A DNA stretch of 9,176 bases from SOIA01 sp964346585. Its GTDB lineage: Bacteria; Acidobacteriota; Aminicenantia; Aminicenantales; Aminicenantaceae. The stretch spans positions 1 to 9,176 of the forward strand of contig CAYFVQ010000107.1 in the NCBI GenBank assembly GCA_964346585.1, in the 5' to 3' direction. Positions 1 through 6,678 of the stretch are shown piece by piece. A model generated the notes under the pieces. It ran no database searches. It had not been told where the DNA came from and was given only the letters and a program-made list of their open reading frames with translations. Within the stretch, counting starts at the first letter, position 1; each line of letters starts with the position of its first letter. The position numbers and the translations under genes are program-made.

Positions 1-207
1 GATTTGAATCAACTGCCAAGCTTTATCATGCTCTCTGATGACTTTTTTTAACACTTCAACCTTATCGGCAGATTCTCCGTCATAGTCTTCCCATTCGATG
101 ATCTCCACCCTGTAATGCATGGTTCTCTTCTTCCCGTTGATCTTCACATCAATGTCAATGTTTTGCTCTGCTTCAAAGGAAGGTATTTGAAGGACGACTT
201 CTCTCAT
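1..207 (-). CDS. Small hypothetical protein, C-terminus cut off by the window edge
   Basis: An open frame starts with ATG at 207 and stays open to the left edge, giving 69 visible residues beginning MREVVLQIPSFEAEQ. A strong AGGAGG lies just upstream (about 212-219). The visible part is hydrophilic, with an alternating beta-like N-terminus (residues 1-40) and a helical stretch rich in K, E and V (about 48-69). There is no signal peptide or membrane segment. It lies 72 bp after the ABC ATPase on the same strand, so it is probably the third gene of the adaptor-ATPase operon. That is the place where a MacB/FtsX-type permease would be expected, but nothing here looks like a permease. I do not recognise the family and assign no function. 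The start is well supported; the true length is unknown. Confidence 0.75.
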   Translation of the reverse strand, partial: MREVVLQIPSFEAEQNIDIDVKINGKKRTMHYRVEIIEWEDYDGESADKVEVLKKVIREHDKAWQLIQI

Positions 208-279
208 TTTATTCCTCCTATATCCATTTCATAGTCCTCGGCAAGTCTAAATAACGAGGATTGATGGACTTTGTTTAAC

Positions 280-969
280 TTAAATTTTGAATTCTTTCTG
301 GATGTTTTCAGAGACTATGTGCCCGTCAAAGAGATGAATGATTCGATGGCTGTATTCAGCATAAGCGGGGGAATGCGTAACCATGACTATCGTGGTCCCC
401 ACCTCATGAAGTTCTCCCAACAATTTCATCACTTCTTCGCCATGGGCTGAATCCAGGTTTCCAGTCGGCTCATCAGCCAGGATCAATTTGGGCTTGGCGA
501 CAACGGCTCTGGCCACGGCCACTCGCTGCTGTTGACCACCTGATAGTTGCTGGGGGAAATGATTCTTCCGAGCCATGATTTCCATCTGTTCCAGAACTTC
601 ATTGACTCTCTTTTTCCTTTCCGCAGATGAATAGCCTAGATAAAGAAGGGGAAGCTCGACGTTTTCGAAAACAGTCAATTCATCGATGAGGTTAAAACTC
701 TGGAACACGAAGCCAATGTTGGATTTCCGGAGATTCGCCCGCTGTCTTTCTGAGTAAGTGGCCACTTCTTCTCCGAGAAAAAAATATTCACCACTGGAGG
801 CCTTATCGATCATGCCCAGCACATTCAAGAGCGTCGACTTTCCACATCCGGATGGTCCCATGACTGCGACGTATTCTCCTTCTTTGACATCAAGGTTCAC
901 ATTGTTCAACGCAGTCGTCTCAACCTCTTCCGTCGTGTAAAGCTTCTTAAGGTTTTTGGTTTTTATCAT
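280..969 (-). CDS. ABC transporter ATP-binding protein, MacB/LolD type
   Basis: This 229-residue ATPase would power a membrane transporter of the MacB/LolD/FtsE class from the cytoplasmic face. All nucleotide-binding motifs are intact: Walker A GPSGCGKST (38-46), Q-loop Q90, signature LSGGQQQR (142-149), Walker B LILADE with catalytic E167, D-loop NLD (171-173) and switch histidine H199. Length and motif spacing match stand-alone ATPases of this class, as does the FVFQSFNL segment after the Q-loop region. The ATG at 969 has GGAGG a few bases upstream. It follows the HlyD-type adaptor gene by 68 bp on the same strand, so the two probably form one transcript from the sigma-54 promoter near 2400. 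The partner permease is not visible. The substrate cannot be told from the sequence: macrolide-like drugs, lipoproteins, peptides and lipids are all handled by relatives. Confidence 0.95.
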   Translation of the reverse strand: MIKTKNLKKLYTTEEVETTALNNVNLDVKEGEYVAVMGPSGCGKSTLLNVLGMIDKASSGEYFFLGEEVATYSERQRANLRKSNIGFVFQSFNLIDELTVFENVELPLLYLGYSSAERKKRVNEVLEQMEIMARKNHFPQQLSGGQQQRVAVARAVVAKPKLILADEPTGNLDSAHGEEVMKLLGELHEVGTTIVMVTHSPAYAEYSHRIIHLFDGHIVSENIQKEFKI

Positions 970-1037
970 TTAAATCCTCCTAAAAATTTTTTGAATTTTT
1001 ATTCTTAATGAAAATTGACTGACTGTAGTCTTATACA

Positions 1038-2294
1038 TTATTTCAGGACTAATCTTTCCATATTGCCAAAGCTTTCATAAGATGAGGTGATGACCTGCTC
1101 TCCAGGTTCTAATCCTTCTAGCACCTCATAAAAATCAGGATTGTACCTGTTCACTTTGATTCTTCGTTTCGTTGCGATATTCTCTGATTTATCCAACACA
1201 TACACCCAGTTTCCTCCGGTTGTTTGTTCAAAACCACCTCTCGGTAAAAGAAGGGATTCAGCAATATCGCCTAATTCCAGTTTGATATGGAGAGTGAGCC
1301 CCCGTCTTATCCCCTCAGGCTCCTTTTCTAAAAATTCCATATCCACTTCAAACCTGTTATCCCGCACCTCCGGATAAATTTGTTTGACCACCAGCTTTCC
1401 ATTCTGACCTGCAAACTCATACGTCCCGATTCGGTCTCTCTCAATCCGAGCGATATAGTGCTCATCAATTCCTGCTCTGACTTTGAATCCTTCGAGCACA
1501 TCGATTTGCCCTATTTCTTCACCCGGCTGCTTGTTTTCTCCGATTTCTGCTTCCAACGCAGTGAGATGCCCGGAGATAGGTGCCTTTATAACCAGATTAT
1601 CCTGTTTCTGTTTGAGAACAACGAGGTTGGACTCCATCCGTTCCAACGAGTCTTCCAACGATTCGATTTGGGCCTGACGAAACTGGAGATCACTTTTCTG
1701 GCTCTTAATGGTCAATTCCTTCAACTTGACCAAATAATCGTACTGATCTTTAGCGAGATCATACTCATGTTGCGCGATTAAATCGTCCTTGACGAGCTCA
1801 CTGTATCTTTCATAGACGCGCTTCTGCTGCTGAAGCCTGCTCTCAATATCCGCAAGCTCCTGTTCTAATCGCAGTTTATACTGTTCCATAGAAAGCCTTG
1901 TGCTGCGCAGGTCATCGCTAGCCCGGAATATCTCAGCCTCTCTCAACATGATATTGATAATAAGATTGGTGTTAGCCAACTTGAGAATCGCATCCCCTTC
2001 CTCGACCATTGTCCCGGCAATCACATAAATCTCCTCCACTCTTCCTCCTTCATCCGCCGTTAAAAAATGTTGATAGATCGGAAGCACAGTTCCGACCACA
2101 GGGATGTATTCCTGAAAAGGACCTCTCTCCACTGTGGAAATAGTCAACCTCTCGGCTCTAACGTTGAGCGTAGATTTACTCATTTTGAAAAGAAGCACAT
2201 AAAGAACGACAATGACAAATATTCCAATAGCGGAATACATAGCGATCTTTTGGGGGGGCCATTTCTTCTTCTTTATTTTGCGATCCATTCCCAT
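1038..2294 (-). CDS. HlyD/MacA-type periplasmic adaptor (membrane fusion protein)
   Basis: This 418-residue adaptor would link an inner-membrane ABC transporter to an outer-membrane channel across the periplasm. A lysine-rich cytoplasmic start (residues 5-16) precedes one membrane helix (about 19-37). Two lipoyl/barrel-sandwich halves follow, at about 76-108 (GGRVEEIYVIAGTMVEEGD) and 234-265 (LVIKAPISGHL). They are separated by a long heptad-rich coiled-coil hairpin (about 113-233). A beta-barrel (about 268-345) and a membrane-proximal domain (about 346-418) complete the HlyD/RND-adaptor architecture. The ATG at 2294 has GGAGG at about 2301-2305; a second in-frame ATG two codons later has no better site. 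It is the first gene of the minus-strand operon, before the ATPase, and starts about 87 nt downstream of the predicted sigma-54 transcription start. A run of seven G on the plus strand (2252-2258) falls at codons 12-15. Confidence 0.93.
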   Translation of the reverse strand: MGMDRKIKKKKWPPQKIAMYSAIGIFVIVVLYVLLFKMSKSTLNVRAERLTISTVERGPFQEYIPVVGTVLPIYQHFLTADEGGRVEEIYVIAGTMVEEGDAILKLANTNLIINIMLREAEIFRASDDLRSTRLSMEQYKLRLEQELADIESRLQQQKRVYERYSELVKDDLIAQHEYDLAKDQYDYLVKLKELTIKSQKSDLQFRQAQIESLEDSLERMESNLVVLKQKQDNLVIKAPISGHLTALEAEIGENKQPGEEIGQIDVLEGFKVRAGIDEHYIARIERDRIGTYEFAGQNGKLVVKQIYPEVRDNRFEVDMEFLEKEPEGIRRGLTLHIKLELGDIAESLLLPRGGFEQTTGGNWVYVLDKSENIATKRRIKVNRYNPDFYEVLEGLEPGEQVITSSYESFGNMERLVLK

Positions 2295-2390
2295 TTTAAT
2301 CCTCCATGCTTGAACATCTATTTAATCTTTTCAGCTGAAATGTTAAACTCATGCAGAAACTCCTTTGCATTTCTACTCCAAAAAATTAAT

Positions 2391-2407
2391 TTGCAATAAA
2401 TGTGCCA
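2391..2407 (-). promoter_or_regulatory. Sigma-54 promoter driving the adaptor-ATPase operon
   Basis: The minus strand reads TGGCACA-TTTA-TTGCAA. It has GG at 2406-2405, exactly ten bases, then GC at 2394-2393. Against the sigma-54 consensus TGGCACG-N4-TTGCW only the last base of the -24 block differs. The predicted transcription start is about 2381, leaving a leader of roughly 87 nt before the adaptor ATG. A divergent NtrC-family activator gene next door supports the call. That the neighbour is the activator is inference. Confidence 0.85.
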
Positions 2408-2473
2408 TTATTGATTTTACGGAGAAAATAACCAAACGGTTGCCGAAATCCACGAAATAAGTGTTCGCTAGTA

Positions 2474-2520
2474 TGACAGAAGATGTACGATACCGAACAG
2501 ATAAACATGGATTTGACAGA
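2474..2520. promoter_or_regulatory. Candidate activator (enhancer) binding region between the two sigma-54 promoters
   Basis: TGACAGA occurs twice as a direct repeat (2474-2480 and 2514-2520). A third ACAGA core at 2497-2501 gives three cores 21 and 19 bp apart, close to two helical turns. An inverted pair TGTTCG (2462-2467) and CGAACA (2494-2499) overlaps this block. The block lies roughly 80-140 bp upstream of both predicted sigma-54 starts, the usual distance for an NtrC-type enhancer. The motifs are short and could be chance; the actual operator is not identified. Confidence 0.35.
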
Positions 2521-2576
2521 TGGAATAAGGTGGATTTATTCAGGAAAACAAGAGGAAAGTTCAGTTTAAATCAAAA

Positions 2577-2592
2577 GGGCACGTATTTTGCA
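2577..2592 (+). promoter_or_regulatory. Sigma-54 promoter driving the regulator-kinase operon
   Basis: The plus strand reads GGGCACG-TATT-TTGCA. It has GG at 2578-2579, exactly ten bases, then GC at 2590-2591. It differs from TGGCACG-N4-TTGCW only at the first base. The predicted transcription start is about 2603, giving a leader of about 87 nt before the regulator ATG at 2690. It implies that the sigma-54 activator gene itself needs sigma-54 and probably activates itself. Confidence 0.8.
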
Positions 2593-2689
2593 AGGTCATT
2601 ACAAAGAGGAAAGATGATTCAAAGTGCAGGAAAAGATTTTAGCACCTTCTTTTGGTATAATAAAATTTCAATAATGAAGGATTAATCTC

Positions 2690-4066
2690 ATGGATAAAAA
2701 GACAGGAAAAATACTCATAGTCGATGATGATGAAGATATCCTCCATGCGGCACGGCTTCTCCTTAAAAAACATTATGGCCAGGTCGATACGGAAAAGAAT
2801 CCGAAAATCATCCCCTCCCTCTTGAAAAATAATTCATACGATGTGATTCTTCTGGATATGAATTTCGCAAAAGGAGCCACGAGCGGGAAAGAAGGCTTCG
2901 AGTGGTTAAACAAGATTCTCGAGGTCGACCCGGCAGCAGTGATCGTCCCCATCACAGCTTTTGGAGACGTTTCAATGGCGGTTCGGGCAATCAAAGAGGG
3001 AGCGACTGATTTTGTCCTCAAGCCGTGGCAGAACGAGAAGCTCATCGCCACTGTTTCCTCAGCTATTCATCTCAGGCGGTCCCGAATCGAAGCGGATAAT
3101 CTCCGTTCCCGTCAAAAACAGCTCAGTGCAGACCTCGACCAGCCTTTTCACGATTTTATCGGCCAGAGCCAGGCGATGGAAAAGGTGTTCGTTTCCATCC
3201 AAAAAGTGGCGAAGACGGATGCGAACGTATTGATACTCGGAGAGAACGGAACAGGAAAAGAATTGGTTGCCCGGGAATTGCATCGCCAGTCACAGCGCGC
3301 CAATGAAGTTTTTATCAGTGTGGATATGGGTGCTGTGAGCGAAACCCTTTTCGAGAGCGAGCTCTTCGGTCACGTGAAGGGGGCGTTCACAGATGCAAGA
3401 GAAGACCGGGCGGGACGTTTTGAAATTGCTTCGGGAGGGACTCTTTTTCTCGATGAAATCTGTAATCTTCCTTTAACTCTCCAGGCAAAGCTACTGACAG
3501 TCTTGGAGAACCGCATGGTCCTACGCCTGGGTTCCAACAAACAAATCCCGATCGATGTCCGGCTCATCTGTGCCACGAATATGCCTGTCCATGAACTGGT
3601 TGCAGAAAATAAATTTCGTCAGGACCTGCTGTACAGAATCAACACTGTCGAGATCCATATGCCCTCTTTAAAAGAGCGAACGGAAGATATTCCTTTGTTG
3701 GTGAGTCACTTCCTGAAAATTTACTGTAAAAAATACCACAAACCGTTGAAAAGAGTGAGCCCTGCGACTTTAAAAAGAGTGGAGAAATATCCGTGGCCAG
3801 GAAATGTCAGAGAACTCCAGCATGCGATAGAGCGGGCAGTTATCATGAGTGATTCCACAGCGCTGCAACCGTCGGACTTTTTCTTCCCTTCTGTCGAAGC
3901 CAAAGAAGATGGCCTGGTTTTTGACGATTTCAATCTTGAGGAGATTGAAAAAATGGTCATCCGGAAAGCTCTCAGCAAACACGCCGGCAATATCAGCCAT
4001 GCGGCCAAAGAGCTGGGACTATCCCGGACATCTTTATACCGAAGATTCGAAAAATATGGTCTTTAG
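2690..4066 (+). CDS. NtrC-family sigma-54-dependent response regulator
   Basis: This 458-residue cytoplasmic activator hydrolyses ATP to open sigma-54 promoters when phosphorylated. The receiver domain (about 8-125) has the acidic pocket D12-D14, phospho-acceptor D56 in VILLDMN, T89 and K111. The AAA+ domain (about 155-390) has Walker A GENGTGKE (184-191), the ESELFGH helix (222-228), the sigma-54-contact loop GAFTDA (231-236), Walker B GGTLFLDE (249-256) and the R-finger region FRQDLLYRI (309-317). The C-terminus is a Fis-type helix-turn-helix (about 420-458; AAKELGLSRTSLYRRFEK). The loop is GAFTDA rather than the textbook GAFTGA, and Walker B is followed by ICNL where IGNL is more usual. 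The ATG at 2690 has GAAGGA eight bases upstream. It shares an operon with the overlapping kinase gene and has its own sigma-54 promoter at 2577. Confidence 0.95.
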   Translation: MDKKTGKILIVDDDEDILHAARLLLKKHYGQVDTEKNPKIIPSLLKNNSYDVILLDMNFAKGATSGKEGFEWLNKILEVDPAAVIVPITAFGDVSMAVRAIKEGATDFVLKPWQNEKLIATVSSAIHLRRSRIEADNLRSRQKQLSADLDQPFHDFIGQSQAMEKVFVSIQKVAKTDANVLILGENGTGKELVARELHRQSQRANEVFISVDMGAVSETLFESELFGHVKGAFTDAREDRAGRFEIASGGTLFLDEICNLPLTLQAKLLTVLENRMVLRLGSNKQIPIDVRLICATNMPVHELVAENKFRQDLLYRINTVEIHMPSLKERTEDIPLLVSHFLKIYCKKYHKPLKRVSPATLKRVEKYPWPGNVRELQHAIERAVIMSDSTALQPSDFFFPSVEAKEDGLVFDDFNLEEIEKMVIRKALSKHAGNISHAAKELGLSRTSLYRRFEKYGL

Positions 4067-5411
4067 ACGATTCAGGCTCCACTGCATCATCCGAGTGTTC
4101 TTTATCGGAGTGACCATCTGCATTTTTTTCTACCTCCTTTTCCGAACAAATTTATACACGGCTCTTATAATTCTCGGGGCCATGATTATTTATCAAATCT
4201 ACGGCCTTATCCATTATGTTGAAAAGACAAACAGAGATTTAGCTCGTTTCTTCCAATCCATCAGATACCAAGACTTCTCTCAGACTTTCATGGAGAAAAA
4301 ATTTGGCTCATCCTTTGATGAGCTGAAAGAAGCTTTCACCGAAGTTATGAATGCCTTCCGAAAAACACGAGCTGATAAAGAGGAACACTTCCGGTATTTA
4401 CAGACCGTTGTCCAGCATGTGGGCATAGGTTTGATTGCTTTTCAACCGGACGGATATGTCGAGCTCATAAACACGGCAGCTAAACGCCTTTTAAGAGTCC
4501 CGCGGCTTAAAAACATTAAATCCCTCGAGTCTCTTAGCAAGACTCTAGTCGACACAATGCTGCGCATGAAATCCAGGGAAAGCGCATTAATTAAAGTGGA
4601 AGATGAGAACGATTTGCTCCATTTAGCTCTCTATGCCACAGAATTCAAACTGAGAGGGCAGAATTACTCATTGGTTTCCATCCAGAATATCCACAGCGAA
4701 CTGGAAGAAAAAGAAATGGAAGCCTGGCAGAAGCTCATAAGAGTGCTCACTCATGAAATCATGAACTCTATCACACCCATAGCCTCTCTGACGTCTACGA
4801 TTAGTGGACTGATCAAGGACGCGTATGGCAAGAAAATCAAAGCCGATAAATTCCAGAGTGAAGCATTCAAAGATATCCAGCAGGCGCTTCAGACTATCCA
4901 GAAAAGAAGCCAGGGATTGCTTCATTTTGTGGATGCCTACAGAAATTTAGCTCTGATTCCTAAGCCTAACTTCCAAATTTTCCCCATAAAAGAACTTTTC
5001 GACCGAGTCCGGAAGCTCATGCAGGCTAATATCGAGAAGAATTCAATCCGCTTCACGGTTAGCGTCGAGCCTGAGAGCCTTGAACTCACTGCAGACCCTG
5101 AACTCATCGAACAGGTTTTGATCAATCTTATGTTGAATGCTTTTCAAGCCGTAGAAAATCGAAAAAAAGCTCAAATAGAGCTCAATGCCCTCATGGATGG
5201 AAGAGGCCGGATCATCATCCAGGTCGTGGATAACGGGCCAGGAATTTCTGAGGAAAATTTGGAGAAAATATTCATTCCTTTTTTTTCAACAAAGGAAGAG
5301 GGCTCAGGCATCGGACTCAGCCTGTCTCGTCAGATTATCCGCTTGCATCATGGATCAATCGGCGCCCACTCTGAGCCAGGAGCCCAGACAGTTTTTACGT
5401 TAAGATTTTAA
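4056..5411 (+). CDS. NtrY-like membrane sensor histidine kinase
   Basis: This 451-residue inner-membrane kinase is the likely partner of the preceding regulator. Two membrane helices (about 12-29 and 33-52) are joined by only a few residues, so there is almost no periplasmic sensor domain. A linker (about 55-110), a PAS-like domain (about 112-212) and a dimerisation/phospho-acceptor helix with LTHEIMNSITP, H233, come next. The ATPase domain has the N-box NLMLNAFQA (357-365), G1 DNGPGI (392-397), the F-box region FIPFFSTK (406-413) and G2 GSGIGLSLS (416-424). I chose the ATG at 4056, which overlaps the regulator stop by 11 bp and places the first helix near the N-terminus. The frame is open further upstream, but only inside the regulator gene. 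No clear ribosome site precedes the ATG, so translation is probably coupled to the regulator. The signal may be membrane stress or a small ligand; this is not visible. Confidence 0.92.
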   Translation: MVFRRFRLHCIIRVFFIGVTICIFFYLLFRTNLYTALIILGAMIIYQIYGLIHYVEKTNRDLARFFQSIRYQDFSQTFMEKKFGSSFDELKEAFTEVMNAFRKTRADKEEHFRYLQTVVQHVGIGLIAFQPDGYVELINTAAKRLLRVPRLKNIKSLESLSKTLVDTMLRMKSRESALIKVEDENDLLHLALYATEFKLRGQNYSLVSIQNIHSELEEKEMEAWQKLIRVLTHEIMNSITPIASLTSTISGLIKDAYGKKIKADKFQSEAFKDIQQALQTIQKRSQGLLHFVDAYRNLALIPKPNFQIFPIKELFDRVRKLMQANIEKNSIRFTVSVEPESLELTADPELIEQVLINLMLNAFQAVENRKKAQIELNALMDGRGRIIIQVVDNGPGISEENLEKIFIPFFSTKEEGSGIGLSLSRQIIRLHHGSIGAHSEPGAQTVFTLRF

Positions 5412-5576
5412 ATCTTATCCTGTGGCCTGGCTCCTATCTAGCATTGAGACTGGATCCTATTTATTTTCTTACCGAGAGAAAACGATTCTGGTATAAACTC
5501 GTTATCCTGATTATGGAATTTAACAAATTTGAGGGACAAACATGTTGTCTGGTCATAATGAGTCAATACGATAAAA

Positions 5577-5582
5577 AAGGAG
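5577..5582 (+). promoter_or_regulatory. Ribosome binding site supporting a TTG start
   Basis: AAGGAG ends six bases before TTG at 5589. There is no ATG in this frame near the conserved start of the following DUF3795-like protein, so this site decides the start. Confidence 0.75.
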
Positions 5583-5588
5583 AGAAAT

Positions 5589-5933
5589 TTGGCAGACCTA
5601 ATAGCGTTTTGTGGTATCCCCTGCCATGAATGCGGGGCTTACTTGGCCACAAAAAACAACGATGGCAAAAAGCGAGTCGAGGTGGCTGAACTCTGGTCAA
5701 AAGAATACAACGCCGACCTTAAACCTGAGGATATCAACTGTGAAGGGTGTACTTCTGGAAGCGATAATGTATTCAACTACACCAAGATATGCGAAATCCG
5801 TAAATGTGGTATAGAAAAAGGTGTTGAAAACTGCGCGCATTGCAATGATTATGCCTGCGAAAAGCTGGAGAAATTCTTTGAAATGGTTCCAGATGCAAAG
5901 AGCCGCTTGGATGAGATAAAAGGTACGCTTTAG
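5589..5933 (+). CDS. Cysteine-rich DUF3795-like protein
   Basis: This is a 114-residue soluble protein with ten cysteines, at 8, 12, 15, 51, 54, 68, 73, 82, 85 and 90. The order FCGIPCHECGAY, then CEGC, then CxxxxC, then CAHCNDYAC is the pattern I associate with DUF3795. That family of unknown function probably binds zinc or an iron-sulfur cluster. There is no signal peptide or membrane helix. The start is TTG at 5589, with AAGGAG six bases upstream. It lies 177 bp after the kinase gene on the same strand. The gap has no clear terminator, so it could be an independent gene or be reached by read-through from the regulator-kinase operon. It faces the permease gene convergently. The metal-binding role is inferred from cysteine spacing only. 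Confidence 0.85.
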   Translation: MADLIAFCGIPCHECGAYLATKNNDGKKRVEVAELWSKEYNADLKPEDINCEGCTSGSDNVFNYTKICEIRKCGIEKGVENCAHCNDYACEKLEKFFEMVPDAKSRLDEIKGTL

Positions 5934-6052
5934 TCTTCAGCGGTAGAGAGTTTATTCGTTAATCCGATAATCAAAGAAAAATTTCTCTTTTTTTGCCCAT
6001 TTCAAAAGAAAAAGAAGAAATCCTTTGGTTATGATCGTGAAAAAAGGGATGA

Positions 6053-6073
6053 ATCCTGTATCGGACACAGGAT
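6053..6073. terminator. Stem-loop in a convergent gap, possible bidirectional terminator
   Basis: ATCCTGT (6053-6059) and ACAGGAT (6067-6073) form a perfect 7-bp stem with a 7-base loop. They lie between the convergent ends of the DUF3795-like gene and the permease gene. On the minus strand a run of six T follows about seven bases after the stem; on the plus strand the following bases are only moderately T-rich. A role in ending permease transcription is plausible but the T-run is not adjacent, so confidence is limited. Confidence 0.45.
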
Positions 6074-6091
6074 AGAGTTGTTGTTCTCTTC

Positions 6092-6586
6092 CTACTTATA
6101 CCCTGAAAAAAACATCTGAGCCAGTAATCCGGCAATCGGAGGAAAGAAAAAAGTGCATGCTAAACGAACAAAAGTAAACTTCCATCCCATAACTCCTATC
6201 TCCATGGGAAGTCTAGCCACTGCCCACAGCGACCACGCCGTTAAAAAGGCCACCATGGTTCCGATGCCAGCCCCCGCACGCAAAAAACCAGCTGCAAGCG
6301 GTAAGCTCACGTAAGGCCCTCCAGGAGTAATACCCCCGGCAACAGTCCCGATGAGAATCCCCCGAATTCCCGACTCCTCCCCTATCCACTTTGATAAGAG
6401 TTCCTGAGGCAAGAGAGTCTGTATCATTCCTGCCATGATAAAGGCAAAGATCAGCAAAGGAAGAATATCAACCGTCATTTTCATGGCGGATTTCAATCCG
6501 ACAATATGCTGGCCCTCTCCTTTAGAATATCCGATGATAAGGAGAATCACGGCAAGAATAGCCATGACAAGTGTTGGAATGAGCAT
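6092..6586 (-). CDS. Half-size permease, DUF318/ArsP-like (COG0701-like)
   Basis: This hydrophobic protein is 164 residues from the chosen start. Membrane helices fall at about 3-20, 38-59, 73-100, 108-125 and 138-160. The segment GTVAGGITPGGPYVSLPLAA (80-99) resembles the re-entrant, glycine-rich motif of half-length DUF318/ArsP permeases, with PGGPY where many relatives carry a cysteine pair. Full-length members have about twice this length, so this one probably dimerises. Substrate is unknown. I chose ATG at 6586 because AGGAGG lies nine bases upstream. The ATG at 6613 would add MGKKRRIAN but has no ribosome site. It follows the four-helix membrane gene by about 90 bp on the same strand and may be co-transcribed. 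Family placement is from motif memory and is moderate. Confidence 0.72.
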   Translation of the reverse strand: MLIPTLVMAILAVILLIIGYSKGEGQHIVGLKSAMKMTVDILPLLIFAFIMAGMIQTLLPQELLSKWIGEESGIRGILIGTVAGGITPGGPYVSLPLAAGFLRAGAGIGTMVAFLTAWSLWAVARLPMEIGVMGWKFTFVRLACTFFFPPIAGLLAQMFFSGYK

Positions 6587-6595
6587 GTTGGCAAT

Positions 6596-6602
6596 CCTCC
6601 TC
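6596..6602 (-). promoter_or_regulatory. Ribosome binding site deciding the permease start
   Basis: The minus strand reads GAGGAGG nine bases before ATG at 6586. The upstream alternative at 6613 has no purine-rich site. The site lies inside codons 4-6 of the longer frame, so if the longer form were real it would be coding K-R-R. Confidence 0.6.
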
Positions 6603-6678
6603 TTTTTTCCCATTTTACGTTGAACCGAATCCTTGTATGATAATTTTAAAAAATTAAAGTTGAATTCTCAGACAACCG

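Noticed and set aside
235..260. TCCTCG/CGAGGA inverted repeat between the ATPase gene and the small gene
   Set aside because: The 6-bp stem has a 14-base loop and no T-run follows, so it is not a convincing terminator; it may be chance.
2461..2685. Plus-strand open frame of 74 codons before the regulator gene
   Set aside because: It contains the sigma-54 promoter at 2577-2592 and the likely activator sites, begins with GTG lacking a ribosome site, and has no recognisable protein character.
3849..4055. Upstream extension of the kinase frame
   Set aside because: It lies wholly inside the regulator's DNA-binding end; the ATG at 4056 places the first membrane helix near the N-terminus, as expected for this kinase type.
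5402..5416. AAGATTT-T-AAATCTT near-palindrome over the kinase stop codon
   Set aside because: It is AT-only apart from two G/C pairs, has a one-base centre and no T-run, so it is unlikely to act as a terminator; a DNA-binding site cannot be argued from one copy.
5444..5629. Plus-strand open frame of 61 codons between the kinase and the DUF3795-like gene
   Set aside because: It overlaps the start of the clearly real cysteine-rich gene in another frame and has no ribosome site or protein character.
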